A stretch of 33,209 bases of DNA, from positions 1 to 33,209 of the forward strand of contig SXUJ01000143.1 in NCBI GenBank assembly GCA_005790565.1, in the 5' to 3' direction. The notes under the pieces were generated by a model. It saw nothing but the letters and a program-made list of their open reading frames with translations, did not search any database and had not been told where the DNA came from. Shown in pieces: positions 1 to 6,780 of this stretch. Position 1 is the stretch's first letter. Every line of letters starts with the position of its first letter. This stretch comes from Planctomycetia bacterium. Lineage in GTDB: Bacteria; Planctomycetota; Phycisphaerae; Phycisphaerales; SM1A02. The translations under genes were made by a program, and so were the position numbers.

Positions 1-10
1 CAGGGGGTGC

Positions 11-115
11 CGCGCGCCGAAGACACGGCGCGTCGCCGGGGTCGCCGCGCGCCGACGAAACGGCGCGTCTACTGGGTTGCCGCGCGCCGAAGCAACGGCG
101 CGTCTCCTGCCCAGA
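11..115. repeat. Three tandem 35-bp GC-rich hairpin repeats
   Basis: Three copies of a 35-base unit start at 11, 46 and 81. Each begins CGCGCGCCGA and carries a perfect 7-bp stem, CGCGCCG/CGGCGCG, around a 6-base loop. The loops differ (AAGACA, ACGAAA, AAGCAA) while both stem arms are identical, and the 3' spacer of each unit also varies. Bases 1-10 resemble the end of a spacer, so the array may continue to the left. No T-tract follows, so these are not typical intrinsic terminators. The array lies upstream of rpoA, where an S4 or S11 gene often sits. Its function is unknown. Confidence 0.8.
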
Positions 116-201
116 TCAGTTTCAGCCGGCGCTCGCGCGCAGCTGAGCGTCTTGTCTGAAGTCAGTCTGCATTGTTTGGTCTCTGTGTAGGGTTGGCTGC
201 A

Positions 202-280
202 AAGAAGGTCGCTCCATACCGTCCAGCAGGGCGTGGAGCACCGAGAGGCAGTCGAACCACCTTCTTGAAGGTCCTGCTGG
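202..280 (+). promoter_or_regulatory. Structured rpoA leader, possible pseudoknot
   Basis: Three perfect complementary pairs can be seen: AAGAAGGT 202-209 with ACCTTCTT 259-266; GCTCCA 211-216 with TGGAGC 234-239; and CCAGCAGG 223-230 with CCTGCTGG 273-280. The third pair joins the loop of the inner hairpin to the segment just before the GGAG ribosome site at 286-289, so it crosses the other two and would form a pseudoknot. A competing hairpin, ACCTT 259-263 with AAGGT 268-272, would exclude the outer stem. This layout suits translational control, as known for S4 on the E. coli alpha-operon mRNA, but the ligand here is unknown. Confidence 0.6.
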
Positions 281-297
281 TAATTGGAGTTTGCACT

Positions 298-1296
298 ATG
301 CATGTTCGATGGCGCGGTCTTGAACTTCCGTCTCGAGTCGTCAAGGACTCGAAGAGCTACACGCAAAACTTTGGCCGGTTCATCATTGAGCCGTTCGAGC
401 CAGGTTTCGGCACGACCATTGGCAACAGCCTTCGGCGCGTCCTTCTCTCCTCGATTGAAGGTGCTGCGATCACCAAGGTGCGCATCACTGGAATCGATCA
501 CGAGTTTTCCTCGCTCCCAGGTGTGCTCGAAGATGTCACCGACATCATCTTGAACATCAAGGGCGTCATCGTTTCGATGTCCGGTGATGCCGAGACGAAG
601 ACGCTTCGTCTCGAGGCCACTGGACCAGGCGATGTGACCGCGGATCTGATTGAGTGCGATACCACCGTCGAGATTCATAACCCGGAGAAGGTCATCGCGA
701 CCCTCACGGACAAGGTCGACTTCGGCGTGGAGTTCACGGTTGCGCGCGGTCGTGGATACATGCCTGCAAGCGAGCAGTTCTCTAAGGGTGAGCAGTGCAT
801 CGGCGAGATTGAGATTGATGCGATCTTCTCGCCTGTGCAGCGCGTCCGATTCCACTGCGAAGATACCCGCGTCGGTCAGAAGACAACCTACCAGCGTCTT
901 GTGCTCGACATCTGGACCAACGGCACGGTCTCTCCGGAGATGGCACTCGTTGAGGCAAGCAAGATTCTGCGCAAGCACCTCAATCCGTTCGTCCAGTTTG
1001 AGGACATTGGGTCCTCGATTGTCTCTGAGGATGTGGCGACTAAAACGGCGACCGATGTCGAGTTCATTCGCAAGCTGCAAATGTCAGTGAACGAGCTCTC
1101 GCTTTCTGTTCGCGCCAGCAACTGCCTTGAAACCGCCCGCATCGCAACGATCGCGGAATTGGTTTGTCGCACCGAAGACGACCTCCTTGGGGTTCGCAGC
1201 TTCGGAAAGACTTCGCTCAAGGAAGTCGAGTCGCAACTCGCGCTCATCGGCCTGCATCTGGGTATGCAAATCCCAGAGGGCGTTCTTCCATCCTGA
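298..1296 (+). CDS. rpoA: DNA-directed RNA polymerase subunit alpha
   Basis: This is the alpha subunit that dimerises to nucleate assembly of RNA polymerase and contacts promoter UP elements and activators. The 332-residue length is normal for the family. The N-terminal domain shows the FEPGFGTTIGNSLRR assembly segment and the C-terminal domain ends with the usual helix-hairpin-helix region (LLGVRSFGKTSLKEVESQL). The reading frame is open upstream to 172, but the start at 298 is chosen because GGAG at 286-289 is 8 bases away and the upstream residues do not resemble RpoA. The gene is followed by rplQ, the conserved order. The structured leader before it suggests translational control. Confidence 0.97.
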   Translation: MHVRWRGLELPSRVVKDSKSYTQNFGRFIIEPFEPGFGTTIGNSLRRVLLSSIEGAAITKVRITGIDHEFSSLPGVLEDVTDIILNIKGVIVSMSGDAETKTLRLEATGPGDVTADLIECDTTVEIHNPEKVIATLTDKVDFGVEFTVARGRGYMPASEQFSKGEQCIGEIEIDAIFSPVQRVRFHCEDTRVGQKTTYQRLVLDIWTNGTVSPEMALVEASKILRKHLNPFVQFEDIGSSIVSEDVATKTATDVEFIRKLQMSVNELSLSVRASNCLETARIATIAELVCRTEDDLLGVRSFGKTSLKEVESQLALIGLHLGMQIPEGVLPS

Positions 1297-1302
1297 ATTC
1301 AC

Positions 1303-1382
1303 CCGCGAACGATGGTTCGCGGTTCGTACTGTGTTTGACTTGAATGACTCCTTGAATGACTCTATGCCGTCGTGGACGGCAT
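1303..1382 (+). promoter_or_regulatory. Two intercistronic hairpins and a direct repeat between rpoA and rplQ
   Basis: The 107-base gap between the genes holds two perfect 8-bp hairpins. The first is CCGCGAAC 1303-1310 with GTTCGCGG 1315-1322 around a GATG loop. The second is ATGCCGTC 1364-1371 with GACGGCAT 1375-1382 around a GTG loop. Between them TTGAATGACTC is repeated at 1340-1350 and 1352-1362. Neither hairpin has a T-tract, so RNA processing or stabilisation, or control of rplQ translation, is more likely than termination. The second hairpin ends 9 bases before the rplQ Shine-Dalgarno. Confidence 0.6.
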
Positions 1383-1403
1383 CCAACGCCTGAGGTAATC
1401 AAC

Positions 1404-2018
1404 ATGCGGCATCGTGTATTCGGTAGGCAACTCTGTGTGAAAGAAGATCACCGTCGCGCGATGTTGCGCAATCTGGCGGCTGGACTTTTCGAGCACGGGC
1501 AGATCGAGACGACTTTCGCGAAGGCGAAGGCTGTGCAGCCATTCGTCGAGAAACTCATCACGCTTGCGAAGGGTTCAACCGGGCTCAACACCCGTCGGCG
1601 CATCACCGCGACACTTACGGATCGCAAGATTCACGCGTGGGTGGCGGATCCGAGCGTGCCCGAGTCGAAGCGAACCAATCCCTTCTTTGAGATTGCGTCG
1701 GCGGATGGCATCGAGTTCAACCGCTATGGCGAGCTTCGCAAGGCCCCGCGCCTTGTGCAGCATATTCTCACCAAGGTCGCGCCACTCTTTGAGGGTCGCG
1801 CGGGCGGGTACACGCGCATCGTGAAGCTCGACAAGCATCGACTTGGCGACGGCACTGATCTCGTCCTCCTGCAACTTGTCGGAAAGGAAGACGGCCCACA
1901 AGTTAGTGGTCGCCGATCCAATCGGCGCCGATCCGCCGATCGTCGCACCGCGTACGCGGCTGAACTTCGAAAGAAGGGGAGTGCGGCGCCAGCTGCGGAG
2001 CCGACGAGCGCTGAGTGA
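1404..2018 (+). CDS. rplQ: 50S ribosomal protein L17, C-terminally extended
   Basis: L17 is a large-subunit ribosomal protein near the exit tunnel. The sequence opens with the family signature (MRHRVFGRQL, then RRAMLRNLAAGLFEHGQIETT). The start at 1404 is supported by GAGG at 1392-1395, 8 bases upstream. The protein has 204 residues against about 120 in E. coli. The extra length comes from an insertion in the middle (after the TDRKIHAW segment) and a basic, then Ala/Pro-rich, tail after the VLLQLVGKE segment. Extended L17 proteins occur in several phyla. A strong terminator follows, so this is the last gene of the ribosomal-protein operon. Confidence 0.95.
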   Translation: MRHRVFGRQLCVKEDHRRAMLRNLAAGLFEHGQIETTFAKAKAVQPFVEKLITLAKGSTGLNTRRRITATLTDRKIHAWVADPSVPESKRTNPFFEIASADGIEFNRYGELRKAPRLVQHILTKVAPLFEGRAGGYTRIVKLDKHRLGDGTDLVLLQLVGKEDGPQVSGRRSNRRRSADRRTAYAAELRKKGSAAPAAEPTSAE

Positions 2019-2057
2019 CTTCGTGGGCGAGCGATTGCCCTCCATGCAGAGTTTTCG

Positions 2058-2092
2058 CCCGCCGGAGTCTCGAACTCCGGCGGGTTCTTTTT
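2058..2092 (+). terminator. Rho-independent terminator after rplQ
   Basis: A perfect 11-bp stem, CCCGCCGGAGT 2058-2068 with ACTCCGGCGGG 2074-2084, has a 5-base loop and is followed by TTCTTTTT at 2085-2092. It closes the rpoA-rplQ transcription unit 40 bases after the rplQ stop. Confidence 0.93.
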
Positions 2093-2118
2093 CGAGGTGA
2101 GCGCACGAAGGTGCTCCG

Positions 2119-2131
2119 ATACACTCACTCC
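2119..2131 (+). promoter_or_regulatory. Candidate -10 element directly upstream of pheS
   Basis: ATACACT at 2119-2125 contains the TANNNT pattern and lies only 6 bases before the pheS ATG; the spacer is CACTCC. With no Shine-Dalgarno in range and a terminator just upstream, this could be a -10 box giving a leaderless or nearly leaderless pheS mRNA. No convincing -35 was seen. The same ATACACT lies upstream of thrS. Confidence 0.35.
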
Positions 2132-3127
2132 ATGCTTGCTGAAATCGAAGCGAAGGAACGCGCCGCGCTCGACGCACTGTCTGCTCTCGCGGACGCGAGC
2201 GCGCTCGACACATGGAAGTCAACCTTCCTCGGACCGCAGGGTGCTCTGCGTGAATTCATGCAGGGGTTGAAGGGCGTCGCGAAAGAGTTGAAACCAGCCG
2301 TGGGTGCTCGGCTGAATCAGTGCAAGAGCACTCTCGAGTCCGCGTACGAAGCGCGACGCCGCTCGCTCCCAGAAGTTGCGGCGGGTCCGTCGATCGATGT
2401 CACAGAGCCAGGCGTCGAGGTTCCGCAAGGTTGTCGCCATGTCATCGCCAAGACGATCGAAGAGATCGTCGATGTCTTCGCGCGGATGGGGTTTGCGATT
2501 GCTGATGGCCCGGAACTTGAGGACGAATGGCACAACTTCAATGCGCTGAACATTCCAGCAGGCCATCCCGCGCGAGGTCCTGCCGACAACTTTTACCTCG
2601 GCGGAGCGGCGGCGGGGAAGCTGCTCCTTCGTACCCAAACCTCCACGGTACAGATTCGCGCGATGGAATCACAGAAGCCGCCGCTGAAGGTGATTGCGAT
2701 CGGTCGGGTCTATCGTCCAGACACCCATGACGCAACGCACTATTCGATGTTCCACCAAGTCGAAGGTCTCTGCATCGATCGTGGCGTGTCGATGGTTGAC
2801 CTCAAGACCACGCTCGTGCAGTTTGCGAAATCGTTCTTCGGTCCGGAGGCAGAGGTTCGCATGCGACCGAGCTTCTTCCCATTCACCGAGCCTTCCGCTG
2901 AACTTGATATGAAGATGCGGATCAAGGGCGAGTGGAAGTGGGTGGAGCTCGGGGGCTGTGGCATGGTTGATCCCAATGTCTTGACCGCGGTTGGTATTGA
3001 TCCCGAGGTTTGGACCGGCTTCGCGTTCGGGCTTGGGATCGAGCGCGTCGCGATGCGCCGCTACGGCATCACCGACATCCGACTGCTCTTCGAAAACGAC
3101 GCGCGATTCCTGCGCCAGTTCGCGTAG
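2132..3127 (+). CDS. pheS: Phenylalanyl-tRNA synthetase alpha subunit
   Basis: This is the catalytic alpha chain of the alpha2-beta2 enzyme that charges tRNA-Phe. It has an N-terminal coiled-coil region (about residues 1-90), then the class II core with RVYRPDTHDATHYSMFHQVEG as motif 2, the RPSFFPFTEPSAE segment, and motif 3, FGLGIERVAMRRYGI. The length of 331 residues is typical. The usual RTHTS segment reads RTQTS here. The frame is open upstream to 2015, but the start at 2132 gives the normal N-terminus; there is no clear Shine-Dalgarno. The beta-subunit gene pheT does not follow; a chemoreceptor does. Confidence 0.95.
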   Translation: MLAEIEAKERAALDALSALADASALDTWKSTFLGPQGALREFMQGLKGVAKELKPAVGARLNQCKSTLESAYEARRRSLPEVAAGPSIDVTEPGVEVPQGCRHVIAKTIEEIVDVFARMGFAIADGPELEDEWHNFNALNIPAGHPARGPADNFYLGGAAAGKLLLRTQTSTVQIRAMESQKPPLKVIAIGRVYRPDTHDATHYSMFHQVEGLCIDRGVSMVDLKTTLVQFAKSFFGPEAEVRMRPSFFPFTEPSAELDMKMRIKGEWKWVELGGCGMVDPNVLTAVGIDPEVWTGFAFGLGIERVAMRRYGITDIRLLFENDARFLRQFA

Positions 3128-3224
3128 CAGCGCGTTTGCACTTTCTACTCCCCTCGACGCGGCTGGCCTGGCGCAGCGGGCGGTTTTTGGCGTGGTCCGC
3201 GTGCCTCCTTGGGCATCGCGCGTG

Positions 3225-3240
3225 TGGGGAGGTTTCCCCA
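3225..3240. other. Small hairpin in the 218-base pheS to chemoreceptor gap
   Basis: TGGGGA 3225-3230 pairs with TCCCCA 3235-3240 around a GGTT loop. No T-tract follows, so termination is doubtful. I saw no clear promoter for the chemoreceptor in the rest of the gap (3128-3345). Confidence 0.35.
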
Positions 3241-3345
3241 TTCGAATGAAGCGTGTGCGCAATCACCGCAGTCTTGTCGGCGAATCTCCGAATCTGCGTT
3301 CATCGCCATTGTCTTTCGCACTTTTCAGCCTTGGAGTTCCCGATC

Positions 3346-5484
3346 ATGACCGCACCGACCCAATCCCATAGACCTCTCACCAGATGGCATCATCGAATAG
3401 GCGCCAGGCTCGCCATCGTCGTCGCTTTCGTCATTGCGCTTGTTGCGGTTGTCCTCGGATATGGGAGTTATGCCGTTGGGCAATCGTCGTTGATTGCCGC
3501 GCAGCGCGAAGCTCTTCATGCAACCCTTGAATCGCGCGCCGCGAGCGTCGCGGCGTGGGCGCAGTCCATGAGTGCGCAGGTCGAGTCCATGGCTTCGGAG
3601 CCCACGACTGTCACCGCGATTGAGCGGTTGACTGAAGGATTTCATGAGCCAGCCAAGGATGCCCCTGCCGCGCGCGCTGAGCTCATTGCGCATCATGAGC
3701 GAGAACTTGCAAAGCGCTTCCGCGACGGTGGCGCTGAATGGAATGGTGCGGCCACGATTCTTCCGAAGCTCGATCGCGCCGCGGAGTTGCAAGCGGAGTA
3801 CATCTGCCGAAACCCACACCCGATCGGATCGAAGCTGATGCTCGATGGCGGCGCTGAAGGGACTCTCTACGGCATGGCGCATGCCGCATTGCACCCACGA
3901 TTTCACGCGGTGCTTGACAAATTCAAGTACTACGACATCTTCCTGATCAACACCGATGGAACGGTTGTCTACACCTGTTTCAAAGAGACGGATTTCGCGA
4001 CCAATCTCTTCGATGGAGCATGGGCGAAGTCGTCGCTTGGTGTCACGGTTCGCGCTGCGCTGAACGCGACGAGCCCGCAAGCGGTCGCGAGTGACTTTGC
4101 GCCCTACGCGCCGAGCTATGGTGCTGCAGCAGGATTCATCGCCGCTCCCGTCTTCAAGGATGGTGTCGTGATTGGCGCGCTCGCAGCCCAGGTTCCGATT
4201 GATCAGATCGACGCAGTCTGCAATCTCGCCGCCGGACTTGGGGAAGGCGGAGAATGTGTGCTTGTCGGATCGGATCGGTTCCTTCGCAATAACACGCGGC
4301 TCTCCGAGGAATCAAGCGTGCTCAAGGCGCGCCGAGAAAACGCTGCGGTCGATGCTGCGTTTTCCGGAAAACCAGACACTTGCAGTTACGAGTCCAACGG
4401 CACTCGGTTCTTCGCGGCGGCGATGCCATTTGAGTATCTCGGGCACTCATGGGCGATGCTCGCCGAGGTCGACGAAGCCGAAGTGCTCGCGCCCGTAAAA
4501 CAACTCGCGGTCGCGAATGTGTCGATCGGTGCAATCGCCGTGATCGTCGTGACCACGGCCTTCCTTGCCATCGGCCGCTGGGTCTCGAGGCGAGCGAACA
4601 CGATGGTCGCTGGGCTCGGCCGTTTGGAGAGCGGGGATCTCAGCGCTCGCGCAGAACTTTCAGGGAACGATGAACTCGCCGCCATCGGCGGTGCGTTCGA
4701 TCGCTTCGTCACCGCGCTTGGTGACTCCATCGGTGTCGTTCGGACGAGTGCAAGTGAGATTCAGTCCGGTGTCGGCGCGCTCACAGGGACGAGTCAAGGA
4801 CTCGCTGATGTTGCCTCAGGGCAAGCCGCGACGCTTGAGGAAATGACCGCGTCCGTGACGGAGTTGACCCAAAGAACGCAGGATGGAGCCAAGCGAGCCG
4901 AACACGCGGCGCGGATGGCGGGGCAGGGACTCACGGCCGCTGAGGGTGCGGGCGCTTCGATGACGCGCATGAGTGAGGCCCTCTACGAGATCGAAAAGAG
5001 TTCGAAGGAGATTAGTCAGATCATCCGAGCGATTGATGAGATTGCATTTCAGACCAACCTGCTCGCGCTGAATGCGGAGGTGGAAGCTGCGCGGGCAGGT
5101 GATGCAGGTCGCGGATTCGCCGTGGTTGCACAAGAGGTCCGCGCGCTCGCGACTCGATCAGGAGAGGCGGCACGAACGACCGCAGATCTCGTCGAGGCGA
5201 GCAATGAACGCGTGAAGCGCGGGGTTGGCATCGGCGCGGAGGTTGGAACCGCGCTCGAGCAAATCGTCTTGGCCGCGAAGGATGTCGCAAAGACCGTCGA
5301 ATCGATGGCCAGTGAGCAGCGAGAGCAGGCCTGCGGAATCCAACAGATCGATCGCGCGATTACAGATGTGAGTAACCGAACGCAGCAGACGGCGGGGCAA
5401 TCGCAGGAAGTTGCCGCGGGTGCGCAGCAAGCGGCGAGCGAAGTGAGTGCGCTCCGGCAGGCGCTCGCGAGGTTCTCTGGCTAA
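3346..5484 (+). CDS. Methyl-accepting chemotaxis protein with periplasmic Cache-type sensor
   Basis: This membrane chemoreceptor signals to CheA/CheW. In order, it has a short basic N-terminus, a transmembrane helix at about residues 22-44, a long periplasmic region, a second transmembrane helix at about 387-409, a HAMP linker and the cytoplasmic signalling domain. The periplasmic part ([16 protein letters not shown], then [21 protein letters not shown]) looks like a Cache fold. The hairpin tip at about 565-590 is the highly conserved [20 protein letters not shown]. The protein has 712 residues, and no CheR-binding pentapeptide was seen at the C-terminus (it ends RFSG). The start at 3346 has GGAG at 3333-3336. 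The ligand is unknown, and no other che gene is in the window. Confidence 0.93.
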   Translation: MTAPTQSHRPLTRWHHRIGARLAIVVAFVIALVAVVLGYGSYAVGQSSLIAAQREALHATLESRAASVAAWAQSMSAQVESMASEPTTVTAIERLTEGFHEPAKDAPAARAELIAHHERELAKRFRDGGAEWNGAATILPKLDRAAELQAEYICRNPHPIGSKLMLDGGAEGTLYGMAHAALHPRFHAVLDKFKYYDIFLINTDGTVVYTCFKETDFATNLFDGAWAKSSLGVTVRAALNATSPQAVASDFAPYAPSYGAAAGFIAAPVFKDGVVIGALAAQVPIDQIDAVCNLAAGLGEGGECVLVGSDRFLRNNTRLSEESSVLKARRENAAVDAAFSGKPDTCSYESNGTRFFAAAMPFEYLGHSWAMLAEVDEAEVLAPVKQLAVANVSIGAIAVIVVTTAFLAIGRWVSRRANTMVAGLGRLESGDLSARAELSGNDELAAIGGAFDRFVTALGDSIGVVRTSASEIQSGVGALTGTSQGLADVASGQAATLEEMTASVTELTQRTQDGAKRAEHAARMAGQGLTAAEGAGASMTRMSEALYEIEKSSKEISQIIRAIDEIAFQTNLLALNAEVEAARAGDAGRGFAVVAQEVRALATRSGEAARTTADLVEASNERVKRGVGIGAEVGTALEQIVLAAKDVAKTVESMASEQREQACGIQQIDRAITDVSNRTQQTAGQSQEVAAGAQQAASEVSALRQALARFSG

Positions 5485-5508
5485 CAATCTGACTCTGCGA
5501 AAATCAAC

Positions 5509-5545
5509 CAGCGGGGCGCGCAACGACTTGTTGCTCGCCCCGCTG
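5509..5545. terminator. Hairpin between convergent chemoreceptor and argJ genes
   Basis: CAGCGGGGCG 5509-5518 pairs perfectly with CGCCCCGCTG 5536-5545. Inside, CAAC 5521-5524 pairs with GTTG 5530-5533. It sits between two converging stops (5484 and 5575). T-tracts are weak on both sides (GGTTGATTTT on the minus side), so it is probably a shared bidirectional terminator of modest strength. Confidence 0.65.
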
Positions 5546-5574
5546 TTCATGATGCTTCGGCGCGTTCCGGAAAC

Positions 5575-6780
5575 TCAAGTCGTGTACTCGGCGTTGAGCC
5601 GGACATACTCTTCCGTGAGACCTGAAGTGAGAAACGCATCGGCGTTCGTGTCGCCCTCGCTCCCAGTGGTGGCGCCGAGGTCAAGCAGCATCTCGACATG
5701 GGGGCCGTTGAAGGCAGCACGCACCGCGTCAGCATCGCACACGAGCGGCTGCCCGTGCGCAAAGATCTCGATCCCGCCCACGAAGAGTCGCAACTCCGAA
5801 GGATCAAACCGAACGCCCGCGCGACCAGCCGCCGCGACAATGCGCCCCCAGTTTGGATCTCCGCCGGTTATCGCGCAGCGGACGAGCAGGCTCTGTGCAA
5901 CCGTCTTCGCGACCGTTGTCGCTTCTTCTCGCGTCCTCGCGCCTTGCACACGCACCGACATCGATCGGGTGAATCCTTCCCCATCGGTGACGATCATGCG
6001 CGCGAGTTCCTCGCAGACCGCGCTCATCGCCTCCTGCAAGATCGCGGGATCGACGCGAGGACCCTGTCCGGAGGCAAACGCGAACAACGAGTCGTTGGTC
6101 GATGTGTCGCCATCCACGCTGATGCGATGGAAGGACTTGTCCGCTGCGACGCGAAGCATGCGGTCGAGTTCAGGCGCCGTGAGTTGTGCGTCGGTCATCA
6201 GGACCGAAATCATGGTTGCCATGTTCGGATGAATCATGCCCGCGCCTTTGGCGACCCCGCTCACGCGAACGATTTGTTCGCCAACACGAATCTCTCGTAC
6301 CGACATCTTCGGCCGCGTGTCGGTAGTCATGATCGCCCGCGCATAAGGTTCGAGCGAGGATTCAGCAGATGCGCGTGGCGCTTGGTTTGCCATCGACTCA
6401 AGGAGCGGCAGAATGCGTGGCATAGGCAACTGCGTCCCGATGACGCCCGTGGAATTCACGAGCACACTGAGCGCATCGACGCCGAGCGCTTTCGCCGTGC
6501 ATTCCACGCACTCCACCGCGTTACTCGCGCCGAGCGTGCCTGTTGCGGCATTGGCGCAGCCAGCATTGAGAAGCAGCGCAGTGGCGTGACCGCGAGAGTC
6601 CTTCAGATGTTGGCGCGAGAGGTGAATCGGCGCGGCGCAGAACAGATTGGTCGTAAAAAGCGCGGCGGCAGTCGCGCCCTCAGGCATATAGAGGAGCGCG
6701 AGGTCGTCACGCCCCGGCTTTTTGATGGATGCACCCGCGGTGGCAGACTGAAATCCCCGGGGGAAGCACAGCGCCGTCAC
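5575..6780 (-). CDS. argJ: Glutamate N-acetyltransferase ArgJ
   Basis: ArgJ moves the acetyl group from N-acetylornithine to glutamate, recycling acetyl units in arginine synthesis; some members also use acetyl-CoA. The proenzyme cleaves itself before a threonine. The site is clear here, MIHPNMATM, with the cut expected between Ala188 and Thr189. The oxyanion-hole segment NSTGVIG (109-115) is present, and 401 residues is a normal length. It starts with GTG at 6780 inside the argH stop (GTGA overlap), so the two genes are probably translationally coupled. Because argJ is present, the fused NAGS domain of the upstream gene would only need to prime the cycle. Confidence 0.96.
   Translation of the reverse strand: MTALCFPRGFQSATAGASIKKPGRDDLALLYMPEGATAAALFTTNLFCAAPIHLSRQHLKDSRGHATALLLNAGCANAATGTLGASNAVECVECTAKALGVDALSVLVNSTGVIGTQLPMPRILPLLESMANQAPRASAESSLEPYARAIMTTDTRPKMSVREIRVGEQIVRVSGVAKGAGMIHPNMATMISVLMTDAQLTAPELDRMLRVAADKSFHRISVDGDTSTNDSLFAFASGQGPRVDPAILQEAMSAVCEELARMIVTDGEGFTRSMSVRVQGARTREEATTVAKTVAQSLLVRCAITGGDPNWGRIVAAAGRAGVRFDPSELRLFVGGIEIFAHGQPLVCDADAVRAAFNGPHVEMLLDLGATTGSEGDTNADAFLTSGLTEEYVRLNAEYTT

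Noticed and set aside
11-115. The 35-base repeats as a CRISPR array
   Set aside because: The units are directly tandem, the conserved part is a short GC palindrome of 20-24 bases and the variable parts are only about 10 bases, too short for spacers. No cas gene is near.
172-297. A 42-residue N-terminal extension of RpoA
   Set aside because: The extension does not resemble RpoA, and a good Shine-Dalgarno lies before the ATG at 298. The bases instead fold into a structured leader.
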